46,520 nt of DNA from Moraxellaceae bacterium (GTDB lineage Bacteria; Pseudomonadota; Gammaproteobacteria; Pseudomonadales; Moraxellaceae): positions 1-46,520 of the forward strand of contig JAGLBJ010000007.1 in the NCBI GenBank assembly GCA_018260315.1. The letters run 5' to 3'. The notes beneath the pieces were generated by a model. The model saw only the letters and a program-made list of their open reading frames with translations, did no database searches and was not told the DNA's origin. A program made the position numbers and the translations under genes. Positions 33,251 through 42,170 of this stretch are shown here, one piece after another (the first letter of the stretch is position 1; each line of letters begins with the position of its first letter).

Positions 33251-34111
33251 GTGAGCGCAAGTTCCGCGATTCCTCTACATGCAGCTACTTTGCACACCAC
33301 AAACCTGACTCTCTGTGCCGATGATTTTGGCATGAGTGGTGCGGTTAATGCAGCAATACTGCAACTGGTCGAGACACAACGCATTCACGCGGTCTCCTGT
33401 TTAACCCATGGTTTAGCGTTCAAGCAGGCATTGCCCAGCCTTTTGCAACTGCATGATAAAACCGATATTGGGCTGCATCTAAACCTTAGTGAATACTTTA
33501 CGCCTCCTACATCACTTAAAATCCTACAGCCTTATACTCAATCCTTAAAACGTTTAATTGTGCAAAGCAGTTTAAATGTCTTACCGTGTGCCAAAATTAA
33601 AGCCTCGATTACACAGCAATGGAATACCCTTTGTGATGCGCTTGGCACAATGCCTGATTTTATTGATGGTCACCAGCATGTACAGCAATTTAACGGCATA
33701 CGACAGATTTTATTGGAATTTTTACAACAACAAGGTTTTAACGGCTGGATACGCTGTGTTTATCCCGTTGTAAGCCCGCCCACATATCAAACCAAAAGTC
33801 ATTTTATTCAAGCCCTGGGCGGCTACAAAATGGCGCTGGCGTGTCATCAAATGGGAATGATGACCAACACGGCGTTTGCAGGCATTTATGATTTTAATCC
33901 GGACGTGAATTATGCCCATTTAGTACATTATTGGTTGCAGCATTTGCCCGCCGGCGGCTTAATGATGTGTCACCCCGCACAGCTTGATGGGCCTGACCCG
34001 ATGGCTAAAGCACGCGCGCACGAATTCGAGTATTTGAATAGTCCGGATTTTGCCGGGCTGTGCCACACGTTACAGATTCAATTATCCAAACTCCAGACCG
34101 TGAGTCGTTAA
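33251..34111 (+). CDS. ChbG/HpnK (YdjC) family deacetylase, NaxD-like
   Basis: Carbohydrate deacetylase of about 286 residues. The metal site is visible as LCADDFGMS (Asp-Asp), DIGLHLNLS (His) and IDGHQHVQQF (His-x-x-His type). MMCHPAQLDGP near the C-terminus is also typical. I choose the GTG at 33251 with AGGT 6 bases upstream rather than an in-frame TTG at 33218. In Francisella and Acinetobacter the homologous NaxD removes the acetyl group from undecaprenyl-phosphate-N-acetylgalactosamine before the amino sugar is put on lipid A. The next genes encode the other enzyme types of that pathway. An HpnK role in hopanoid synthesis is less likely because no hopanoid genes are nearby. Confidence 0.85.
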   Translation: MSASSAIPLHAATLHTTNLTLCADDFGMSGAVNAAILQLVETQRIHAVSCLTHGLAFKQALPSLLQLHDKTDIGLHLNLSEYFTPPTSLKILQPYTQSLKRLIVQSSLNVLPCAKIKASITQQWNTLCDALGTMPDFIDGHQHVQQFNGIRQILLEFLQQQGFNGWIRCVYPVVSPPTYQTKSHFIQALGGYKMALACHQMGMMTNTAFAGIYDFNPDVNYAHLVHYWLQHLPAGGLMMCHPAQLDGPDPMAKARAHEFEYLNSPDFAGLCHTLQIQLSKLQTVSR

Positions 34112-34112
34112 G

Positions 34113-35174
34113 ATGCCGCCCCTGACAGACGATGCGGTCACTGCTTCACCTCAGGTGTCTTTAGCCAAACCTTTATCGCTTGCTCGCCCTGCCCTTCAGG
34201 ATATTTATTTAAGCTGTATTATTCCCGCCTATAACGAAGCCGATAATTTACCGATTTTTATTCCGGCCTTATCCGAATTTTTACAGCAGTATTTGAATAG
34301 GTTTGAATTGATTGTCATTGACGATGGCAGCGCCGACGATACATTGACCCGCATTAAACCGTTATTAGAGCGTTATCCGTTAACGATTTTGGCGTTATCG
34401 CGCAATTTTGGCAAAGAAGCCGCTTTGGCTGCCGGTTTAAAACATGCTGGCGGTGAAGCTGTTTTATTAATTGATTCAGATTTTCAGCACCCCTTTAATG
34501 CTATTCCTGACATGTTGGCGTTATGGCAACGTGGCTACGACATGATTTATGGTATCCGCAACCGTTCTAGCGAAACCTTTTTAAAACGATTGTACACGCG
34601 TATCTATTACTGGCTGCTTAATCATGCCTCCGAAGTGCCCATGCCCAGCGATGCTGGGGATTTTCGCCTGCTAGACCGTGTCGTGGTTGATGCGCTGCTC
34701 AATCTACCCGAACGCACGTTATATATGAAAGGGTTATATGCCTGGGTGGGGTTTAAAAGTATTGGGTTGCATTTTGAAGAACAAGCCCGACAGGCCGGTA
34801 CCAGTCATTTTAACTTTACCAAACTGTTTATGCTGAGTTTAACCGCGTTTACCGCGTTTTCTGATACACCCCTGCGTCTGGCCGTGGTCAGTGGCATTAT
34901 TATCGCGCTAAGTTCGCTGGCATACGGTCTGTATATTATGGTGCACACGCTCATTTGGGGAAAAGATTTGCCCGGCTGGACGACTTTGGTGGTCGGCATG
35001 ATGTTTTTGGGCGGCATTCAATTGCTGTTTATCGGGGTGTTGGGTGAATATATTGGGCGTATTTATAATGAAGTCAAAGGGCGGCCGCGTTATATTATTG
35101 CAGAACATATGCAATCGCCTTTAGTCGCTGTATCCTCTTTAAAATCGCCAAATAATACCAACAATGAGGTTTAA
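34113..35174 (+). CDS. polyprenyl-phosphate glycosyltransferase (GT2, ArnC/FlmF-like)
   Basis: A 353-residue GT2 enzyme with CIIPAYNEADNLPIF, the VIDDGSADDT nucleotide motif, LALSRNFGKEAALAAGL and LIDSDFQHP (catalytic DxD-type region). Two helices at about 255-280 and 288-312 anchor it in the inner membrane. It should attach a sugar from a UDP-sugar to undecaprenyl phosphate, as ArnC or Francisella FlmF2 do. The first 35 residues are a Pro/Ala-rich extension and could be overcalled. It starts 2 bases after the deacetylase stop and overlaps the GtrA gene by 11 bases, so the three genes are one operon. Confidence 0.9.
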   Translation: MPPLTDDAVTASPQVSLAKPLSLARPALQDIYLSCIIPAYNEADNLPIFIPALSEFLQQYLNRFELIVIDDGSADDTLTRIKPLLERYPLTILALSRNFGKEAALAAGLKHAGGEAVLLIDSDFQHPFNAIPDMLALWQRGYDMIYGIRNRSSETFLKRLYTRIYYWLLNHASEVPMPSDAGDFRLLDRVVVDALLNLPERTLYMKGLYAWVGFKSIGLHFEEQARQAGTSHFNFTKLFMLSLTAFTAFSDTPLRLAVVSGIIIALSSLAYGLYIMVHTLIWGKDLPGWTTLVVGMMFLGGIQLLFIGVLGEYIGRIYNEVKGRPRYIIAEHMQSPLVAVSSLKSPNNTNNEV

Positions 35175-35562
35175 AATTCCGGTATTATTAGGTCAAATTA
35201 TGCGTTTTGGGGGCGTTGGCTTAATAGCGGCAGGCGTACATTATCTAACGTTTTTAGCCATCAGCCCGCATTTCTTGGGGCCGCTTAAAGCCAATGGCAT
35301 TGCGTTTTTGCTGGCGTTCTGGGTCAGCTATTGGGGTCATCGGCACTATTCTTTTAATGCTCAACATTTACCACATGCCCAGACTTTACCGCGTTTTTTT
35401 ATGGTCGCGTTATTGGGGTTCGGTTTAAATGAGGGATTATTGGCATTAGCCTTAAATTATACGCATATTTCACCTTATCTCGCTTTATTCATGATTATCC
35501 TTTTGGTGGCATGCATTACCTTCATATTAAGTAAATTATTTTCATTTAATAACGCGTCCTAG
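35164..35562 (+). CDS. GtrA-family small membrane protein
   Basis: A 132-residue protein with four membrane helices and the GtrA pattern MRFGGVGLIAAGVHYLTFLA, ANGIAFLLAFWVSYWGHRHYSF. GtrA proteins are thought to help flip or position lipid-linked sugars. It overlaps the glycosyltransferase gene. The ATG at 35164 lacks a clear Shine-Dalgarno; the ATG at 35200, preceded by TTAGG, is an alternative and would drop 12 residues. Confidence 0.88.
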   Translation: MRFKIPVLLGQIMRFGGVGLIAAGVHYLTFLAISPHFLGPLKANGIAFLLAFWVSYWGHRHYSFNAQHLPHAQTLPRFFMVALLGFGLNEGLLALALNYTHISPYLALFMIILLVACITFILSKLFSFNNAS

Positions 35563-35706
35563 CCATTTGATTTGATAAGCTTCTCATACTTTATATTATG
35601 ACTATCAATTTCTATCTGACCTATTGTTATTTAATCAATTAATGAATGTTATACTTAAAATAATATTATTGCGCTCATCATTTTTAAACTTAACGGATAA
35701 TTTATC

Positions 35707-37554
35707 ATGCAAACGCCTGTGCCACAATCGTTTTTAACTGCCAAAGTCATGCGGCGTACGTTGGTGTTGCTGCTTGGACTGGTATTGTGGCTCGGACTAT
35801 TTTTAACGTTGCGCCCGCTTAGCTTGCCTGATGAAGGGCGTTATGGCGATATTTCGCGCTGGATGCTCAATTCGGGCGATTGGCTGGTGCCGCGTATTAA
35901 CGGTGTACCGTTTTTTCATAAGCCCCCTTTGCTGCATTGGCTGACAACTGCGGCACTTAGCGTGTTTGGCCTGCATAACTGGGTTCTGCGTCTGATTCCG
36001 GCACTGGCAGGCTTAAGCATGTTAGGCAGCATGTTGTGGTTTTTAAACCGGCAAAAACAGCCTAAACTAGCTGAACACAGTGTCCTCATTTTAGCCACCA
36101 GCATTTTATTTTTTGGTGCAGCACAATACGTCAATCATGACTTATTGGTCGCGTGCTTTATTAGCTTGACCATTTTAGGTTTTGCCGATTATATATTAAC
36201 ACTGCATAAATCCAGTTTATATGTTGGTTATATTGCTTGTGCTTTAGGTTTTTTAAGTAAAGGGTTGATCGGCGTATTGTTACCCGGTATGGTGATTTTA
36301 ATTTGGATTATCAGTATTCAACACTGGAAAATGCTTTATAAAGTCTTTAACCCTGTTGGATTCATATTATTTGCTGCGATAGCTCTCCCCTGGATATATG
36401 CGGTAGCACAGCATTATCCGAATTTTTTACATTATTTTTTTATAGAACAACAGTTTGACCGATTCTCCGGACAAACTTTTAATAATAAACAGCCCTGGTT
36501 TTTTTATATTGCCTGTTTAATCATTAGTTTTATATTTTGGATTATGGCGCTTGCCTCAAAATCGCATATTCGGCATCTCTTAAATTATAATAGAGCATCT
36601 TTTATTGCTTCTCAACCTACAAATCATAATATTATTCAATTTCCCCAGCAGGCAGTCACCGGTCCGCTCTTAAATCGGGTAACCTTTAAAACCTATCTGG
36701 CGCAGCCGCTTAATAAACTCTATTGGATTTGGTTACTGTCTATTTTAGTCTTTTTTTCAATACCCCAATCTAAGCTGGCCGGGTATATTTTACCGGTTGT
36801 CATGCCGTTAGCCATCATTATTGCACAAGCATTTACGATAACGCCACCGCTTAAACCATCGATTGATACGGTTAACCCTAGTCAGGAGCGTAAAGGTAGT
36901 TGGCGCAGTATCATTACATTAGCGGTCGTCAGTGGCTTATTGATTTTAACACGTTTGTTAAGTAGTCATATTCCGCATTTATTGCCAGAAGATGCCGTTA
37001 CCCTAGGCGATATCGGGGCGGTACTCGGACTCATGGCTGCTCTGTTAAGTGGTTTAATCAAAAGTGGGCTTGGGCAACCATACCATTTAAATGCCTTTAA
37101 AACTGCGTTCATATGTTCAGCCAGTTTTTGCATTGCGGTTACCGTTGCAGTCAGTCAGATTAATCACAAGCACCATGTAGGCGAAACCAGTTTTGCTGCT
37201 GAGGTAACGCCCGCCACGCGTCTGGTGTTTTATCGCACCTATCCCTATGATATTCCCTGGTTGCTCAACACCAAAACCATGCCGTTTGTCGTGCAGGATT
37301 GGTCGCAGATGACCACCGATAGTGTTTATCAAAATTTGCTTGAAGGCCTGCATTTTGAACCGCAGTTAAAACCGTATTTTTGGGAAGAAATCGATTTTAA
37401 TATCGCTTTACAACATGCTTCGCCTACGCAACCCCTTATGATTTTAGCCGAAAAAAATACGGTTATTCCAGCGCTTAAAGGACTGGCGCCAACCTATCGT
37501 TATGCACATCTGGACGTTTATCGGATAAGCACTCCTATATTCACTTTAAAATAA
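35707..37554 (+). CDS. ArnT/PMT-family lipid-A-type glycosyltransferase (GT39)
   Basis: A 615-residue inner-membrane protein with about 12 helices. The first periplasmic loop carries the family motif LPDEGRYGDISRWML and then FFHKPPLLHWLTTAAL, as in ArnT and FlmK. A soluble periplasmic C-terminal part follows (about 500-615). It would transfer the amino sugar from undecaprenyl phosphate to lipid A or another envelope glycolipid. GGA precedes the ATG. It lies 144 bases after the GtrA gene, in an AT-rich gap that may hold its own promoter. The middle region is more AT-rich than flanking genes. Confidence 0.9.
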   Translation: MQTPVPQSFLTAKVMRRTLVLLLGLVLWLGLFLTLRPLSLPDEGRYGDISRWMLNSGDWLVPRINGVPFFHKPPLLHWLTTAALSVFGLHNWVLRLIPALAGLSMLGSMLWFLNRQKQPKLAEHSVLILATSILFFGAAQYVNHDLLVACFISLTILGFADYILTLHKSSLYVGYIACALGFLSKGLIGVLLPGMVILIWIISIQHWKMLYKVFNPVGFILFAAIALPWIYAVAQHYPNFLHYFFIEQQFDRFSGQTFNNKQPWFFYIACLIISFIFWIMALASKSHIRHLLNYNRASFIASQPTNHNIIQFPQQAVTGPLLNRVTFKTYLAQPLNKLYWIWLLSILVFFSIPQSKLAGYILPVVMPLAIIIAQAFTITPPLKPSIDTVNPSQERKGSWRSIITLAVVSGLLILTRLLSSHIPHLLPEDAVTLGDIGAVLGLMAALLSGLIKSGLGQPYHLNAFKTAFICSASFCIAVTVAVSQINHKHHVGETSFAAEVTPATRLVFYRTYPYDIPWLLNTKTMPFVVQDWSQMTTDSVYQNLLEGLHFEPQLKPYFWEEIDFNIALQHASPTQPLMILAEKNTVIPALKGLAPTYRYAHLDVYRISTPIFTLK

Positions 37555-37719
37555 GATTATTGGTGTATATTTGACGATAAACGTGCATTATTGTCATAAT
37601 CAGGCTGTTATCATAGCGTGCTTGCTAAAGAAATGTTTCTATTCGTTGTGTGCTCATTTTAGACCGTCAAAATGTTAGTGTTGTTTTTATAAGATATGCA
37701 TATTTTAAGGAATTTTATC

Positions 37720-38364
37720 ATGCTGAAAAAAAGTGTTTTATTAGGTGGTTTATTATTAGCCGTTGTTACAAGCAGTTTTGCCGATCCAAGTGCCGAGCCG
37801 ATGAATGCAGTCAACAATCCTGCCAATAGTGCATTAATGCAGTCCGGTATTTGGAAAGACCCTTCAACAGGGTTGACCTGGCTGCGCTGTAGCATAGGGC
37901 AAGCGTGGGACGGTAATACCTGCGTTGGTACACCGCAAATTTACACATGGTCGACTGCGCAAGCAGCTGTACAAGCCTTAAATCAGGCAGGCGGTATGGC
38001 AGGCAAAACCGATTGGCGCGTTCCGACCATTGCCGAATTATCAAGCTTGCGCCAATGCACGACTGGTCAGCAAGGCACCAACGAAATTCCCAACAACGAC
38101 AATACGACTGTGCGTCAGGTTAATGGCCCCAATAATAACGTCAAACCTAATGTACAGCGCATTAATGAATGGTGTAAAGCAGGCTATCGTCAACCCGACA
38201 TTGCCGAAAATGTCTTTCCAAATACGCCAGCCGCTACTTACTGGTCAAGTTCACCTAACGTCAATTATAGCCAATATGCCTGGGGTGTACACTTTGGCAG
38301 TGGTTATACTTTAAATCATTACTATAATACCCAAAACTTTGTGCGGGCGGTACGTAACGATTAA
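37720..38364 (+). CDS. exported DUF1566 (Lcl C-terminal-like) domain protein
   Basis: A 214-residue protein with a signal peptide (MLKKSVLLGGLLLAVVTSSFADP). The start at 37720 has AAGGA 9 bases upstream, which is better than the ORF start at 37696. The DUF1566 core is WKDPSTGLTWLRCSIGQAWDG, WSTAQAAVQALNQAGG, DWRVPTIAELSSL, TYWSSSPNV and NFVRAVRND. Several Cys residues could form disulfides. Members of this family are surface or periplasmic proteins; the Lcl protein of Legionella binds host glycans. Its function here is unknown. It sits alone between the ArnT-like gene and the secretion operon. Confidence 0.85.
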   Translation: MLKKSVLLGGLLLAVVTSSFADPSAEPMNAVNNPANSALMQSGIWKDPSTGLTWLRCSIGQAWDGNTCVGTPQIYTWSTAQAAVQALNQAGGMAGKTDWRVPTIAELSSLRQCTTGQQGTNEIPNNDNTTVRQVNGPNNNVKPNVQRINEWCKAGYRQPDIAENVFPNTPAATYWSSSPNVNYSQYAWGVHFGSGYTLNHYYNTQNFVRAVRND

Positions 38365-38422
38365 TAAGCATTGCAATAGTGATTCATTAGTGAATCCGTT
38401 TAATCCTATGATCGCTCACTGG

Positions 38423-38456
38423 AACCGATGAATTCATCAGAGTTGATCGGTTTTTT
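38423..38456 (+). terminator. Rho-independent terminator after the DUF1566 gene
   Basis: AACCGAT (38423-38429) pairs with ATCGGTT (38446-38452) and runs into TTTTTT (38451-38456), about 58 bases past the stop. Confidence 0.7.
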
Positions 38457-38544
38457 ATCATTTGAGTCCAGAACGTTATAAAATGGCTAGCGTATATGTG
38501 CTTTAATAGATGCCTTAAAAATAGTGGCTGCATAATACGTCCTA

Positions 38545-39948
38545 GTGATGACCTGTTTAATGAATCCATGCCGCTATACGTTGCTGCTGAGGCCCGCTAA
38601 ATTGATAAATGCCGATACCGTGTTACGCCCCGTCCGTTATTGGTCATTAAACTTTGGCGTTACGCTTTGTTTACTGGCAGGTTCTGTACAAGGGCAGGCC
38701 GAAACGCTCCCCTTTAATACAGCATTGCAGCCGCCGCGCGACACGGTGGCCCATACCGAGCTGACCCATATTGATTTGGACGATTTGGTGCAGCGCGCTA
38801 TCCTTACCCACCCAACCGTGTTGGCTGCCAAATATAATATTGATGCAGCCGATTCAGATGTCGTCGTGGCTAAACGACAGCGTTATCCAACCATTGGCTT
38901 AAACTCGCAAGCCACTACGGCCGGGCCTAATACCTATTTAACGGTTAATCAACCGGTGTGGAGTTTTGGGCGAATCGAATCTAAAATTGCCGGCGCAAAA
39001 GCCAGTCAGGGTTACTATAAATCGGATTATGCCGTTCAGCAGTACACGTTAGCCGATAAAACCGCTAATGCCTGGCAGATTTTTATGGCAGCCAGTTATA
39101 AAATTTTGGTCAGCGAAAATCAAATCATGCAGCTTACCAAATATCAGCAAATGATGCAAAGACGAGTAGCAGCAGGCGTTTCGGCACGGATTGAACTGGA
39201 TTTAGTCAACTCGCGTTTGCTGCAAGCCCAGGTTCAGCATGATAACGCGCTGAGTATGCAAAAAATCGGTATTACGCAGTTACAGGAACTCATCGGCGAA
39301 CCTATTCCGGAACGCAGTTGGCGCACGTCGCGTAATCTATCCGATTTACTGGCCATGCATTTAGATGCCAAAGACCCCACCGAAGGCCAGAATTTTCAAA
39401 CCATTGGCGCTCACGACCCGTCCGTGATTAAAGCCGATTATCAGGCGCAAATCGCTAAGGCCCAATTCGATTTACAACAGGCATCACGCTGGCCTACGGT
39501 TTTTTTGCAATATCAAAAACCATTGGCAGGTCATCAGGTCAGTTCGTATTTTGGTCTGGGTATGCAGTACGATTCGGGCCCGGGATTTTCGTATACAGCC
39601 CAAAGTCAAGCGGCCAGTTCACGGTTAAATGCAGCCGAAATGCAACGTGAAGCAGCACGGCGTTTAGTCGCTGAACAGATTCAGTCAGACTGGCAAGCCT
39701 ATGTGAGTGCGCGCAATCAGGCACGTGAGCTGGACGTGGCAGCACAAGGGGCGGGCTTGGTGCAGGCATCGTATGAACGGCAGTTTATTGCAGGTCGAAA
39801 ATCGTGGCTGGAGGTGTTAAATGCGGTGCAGGAGGTTGGTCAACAGCAATATGCGCTAATTGATGCCCGCATTAATATGATTTTGCAAAATTTTAAAATT
39901 AAATTACACAGTGGCCAGCTTGCATGGCAGCAGGAGCCGACCCCATGA
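38545..39948 (+). CDS. TolC-family outer membrane channel of a type I secretion system
   Basis: A TolC/LapE-like protein of up to 467 residues. The start is uncertain (GTG 38545, ATG 38548 or ATG 38560), and none has a clear Shine-Dalgarno; the hydrophobic signal core FGVTLCLLAGSVQGQA lies at about residue 37-53. The mature part shows the paired helical repeats of TolC: LDDLVQRAILTHPTVLAAKY and, in the second half, DPSVIKADYQAQIAKAQFDLQ. The typical ERQFIAGRKSWLEVLNAVQE closes the second repeat. The stop overlaps the ATG of the ABC transporter gene (ATGA). Confidence 0.92.
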   Translation: MMTCLMNPCRYTLLLRPAKLINADTVLRPVRYWSLNFGVTLCLLAGSVQGQAETLPFNTALQPPRDTVAHTELTHIDLDDLVQRAILTHPTVLAAKYNIDAADSDVVVAKRQRYPTIGLNSQATTAGPNTYLTVNQPVWSFGRIESKIAGAKASQGYYKSDYAVQQYTLADKTANAWQIFMAASYKILVSENQIMQLTKYQQMMQRRVAAGVSARIELDLVNSRLLQAQVQHDNALSMQKIGITQLQELIGEPIPERSWRTSRNLSDLLAMHLDAKDPTEGQNFQTIGAHDPSVIKADYQAQIAKAQFDLQQASRWPTVFLQYQKPLAGHQVSSYFGLGMQYDSGPGFSYTAQSQAASSRLNAAEMQREAARRLVAEQIQSDWQAYVSARNQARELDVAAQGAGLVQASYERQFIAGRKSWLEVLNAVQEVGQQQYALIDARINMILQNFKIKLHSGQLAWQQEPTP

Positions 39949-42161
39949 CCCAACCTATCACGTCGTCACCCGTGCCCACCATGAACGCCCAGGCACAAAT
40001 GGGCTGGGCTGTCGGAACCACAGCACAGCGCCAAGGGTTTAGTATCGGTAGCGTGCAAATGAATGCGGCCCTGAGTAATTTAGGCCAGCCCAAAACGCCG
40101 ACCGAAGACCTTGAGCGCCTGATTAACCTGCTGGGTTTTAAAAAATTGGCCTGGATTCCTCTAGACCGCGCGCGCTTGCCGTTACTGGCGTGGACCGGTG
40201 CAAATGGTTGGGTCGTCATTACCGACCAGATGCCCGACGGGCAATGGGTGGCACAGTTACCGAATACGCGCCTGTTTTTGCCTGATGCGCAGTTTTTACA
40301 TATTGCCCATTTAAATGTTGAACAGCAAACCGAGTTGCATATTCATCATCGGTTTCGCGATTTACTCAAAGCGACCTTAGCACGTTATCGCGGTGTTATG
40401 GCTGAAGCCATGCTCGCAACGCTGTTTGTTAATTTTTTAACCATGGCAGCCTCGCTGTTTTCTATGCAGGTCTATGACCGGGTGATTCCGACGCGCAGCA
40501 CCGAAACATTGGTAACGCTGGCAGTTGGGGTCACGTTGATAATCATGCTAGAACTGGCCATGAAAATTGCCCGTTCGCGCATTATGGATCCTGTGGTGAT
40601 TGGCACTGATAGCCGCTTATCGCGTGAAATTTTTCAGCGTATGCTCAATATTCGTATTGACCAGTTGCCCAAAAGTGTGGGTTCTCTCGCCTCTCAAATT
40701 CGCGGTTACGAGCAGGTTCGTAGTTTTTATACCGCCAGTACCTTATTTGCCCTGGTTGATTTACCCACCAGCTTAATGTTTGTCGTGGTCATCGGCCTGA
40801 TTGGTAGCGTTTGGCTGACAGCCATTCCCATTTTAACGGCATTTATATGTTTAATGCTGGGATTAAGCGCACGTTCTTCTATCAATGCGCTGGCGCTAAA
40901 AGGCGCAAAAGATGCCAACATGAAAACGGGCCTTTTGGTGGAAGCGGTCGAAGGCGTCGAAACCATTAAAGCGGGCAATGGTGCCTGGAAATTTTTATCG
41001 CGCTGGATAGAACTCAATAACCGCACCATTACCCAAGACGTGACCTTGCGCCATAAGAACGAAAATCTTGCGTATTTTGTGGGTACCATGCAACAGCTTA
41101 GTTATGCGGGCTTGATTGTCGGTGGTGCGGTGCTGGTGATGGACGGCGAAATGACCATGGGCGCGCTGATTGCCTGCTCGATTTTAAGCGGTCGGGTATT
41201 GGCGCCTATTATGGCTATTCCGGGCTTGCTCGTGCAGCAGTCACACGCCAAGGCTGCCATTGACGGATTAGAAGCATTATACGATTTAAAAGTCGATAAC
41301 GACGGTATTAATCGGCCACTTATTCCGTCCGTGCTCCGTGGTTCCTATCAACTGACTAACGTACAGTTTGAATTTTTACCAAAATTACCGGCCCTGACCG
41401 TGCAGCAATTAAATATTAGTCCGGGTGAACGCATTGCCGTATTAGGGCCCATCGGTTCGGGTAAAACCACGTTATTGCGTATGCTGGCGGGCCTGTATCC
41501 ACCGACGCAAGGGCGTATTTTGCTCGACGGGCTGGATATGACGCATATCAGCCAGCAAGTATTAAGCCAGCAAATTGGATACTTGCAGCAGGATCATCGT
41601 TTGTTTGCAGGAACGTTGCGCGAAAATTTATTGATTGGCATGCCTGACCCGGGTGATGATGCGTTACGTGATGTCATGAATAGAAGCGGCTTAATGCAAC
41701 TGGTTGCCGCGCATCCGTTGGGGCTGGATTTACCCATTTTTGAAGGCGGCAAAGGGTTATCGGGCGGTCAACGGCAACTGGTGGCGTTTACGCGCATTTT
41801 GCTGATGAAACCGTCAATTTTATTACTTGATGAGCCGACTGCTTCCATGGACGATGCGCAGGAACAACGCTGTTTACAGGCGTTGGCCAACGAATTATTG
41901 CCCGAAACCACCTTGATTATCGTGACCCATAAAATGTCGGTGATGCCGTTAATCAAGCGTATTTTAGTGGTCAATCAACATCAAATTGCCATTAGCGGCC
42001 CGCGTGATGATGTGTTGCTGTATTTACGCGACCCGCAAGCCTATGCCAAACGTCAGGCGCAAGCCTCGCAACAAACGCAGGCCCCGCCACCGCAACTTAA
42101 CATTGCAAGTAATCCCCCTGCCCCTACGGTTACCACTACACCTGCACCGCCTAAGCCTTAA
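39945..42161 (+). CDS. type I secretion ABC transporter, LapB-like
   Basis: A 738-residue permease/ATPase. The N-terminal C39-like domain lacks the catalytic Cys, as in LapB/HlyB. Membrane helices at about 150-440 are followed by the nucleotide-binding domain: Walker A GPIGSGKTT (K507), LSGGQRQLVAFTRI, ILLLDEPTASMD and IIVTHKMSVM. The C-terminal 40 residues are an unusual Gln/Pro/Thr-rich tail (QQTQAPPPQ, PAPTVTTTPAPP). I choose the ATG at 39945, which overlaps the tolC stop and has AGGAG 8 bases upstream; the ORF could begin at 39924. It exports the adhesin encoded on the opposite strand next door. Confidence 0.93.
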   Translation: MTQPITSSPVPTMNAQAQMGWAVGTTAQRQGFSIGSVQMNAALSNLGQPKTPTEDLERLINLLGFKKLAWIPLDRARLPLLAWTGANGWVVITDQMPDGQWVAQLPNTRLFLPDAQFLHIAHLNVEQQTELHIHHRFRDLLKATLARYRGVMAEAMLATLFVNFLTMAASLFSMQVYDRVIPTRSTETLVTLAVGVTLIIMLELAMKIARSRIMDPVVIGTDSRLSREIFQRMLNIRIDQLPKSVGSLASQIRGYEQVRSFYTASTLFALVDLPTSLMFVVVIGLIGSVWLTAIPILTAFICLMLGLSARSSINALALKGAKDANMKTGLLVEAVEGVETIKAGNGAWKFLSRWIELNNRTITQDVTLRHKNENLAYFVGTMQQLSYAGLIVGGAVLVMDGEMTMGALIACSILSGRVLAPIMAIPGLLVQQSHAKAAIDGLEALYDLKVDNDGINRPLIPSVLRGSYQLTNVQFEFLPKLPALTVQQLNISPGERIAVLGPIGSGKTTLLRMLAGLYPPTQGRILLDGLDMTHISQQVLSQQIGYLQQDHRLFAGTLRENLLIGMPDPGDDALRDVMNRSGLMQLVAAHPLGLDLPIFEGGKGLSGGQRQLVAFTRILLMKPSILLLDEPTASMDDAQEQRCLQALANELLPETTLIIVTHKMSVMPLIKRILVVNQHQIAISGPRDDVLLYLRDPQAYAKRQAQASQQTQAPPPQLNIASNPPAPTVTTTPAPPKP

Positions 42162-42170
42162 GGACGTCCG

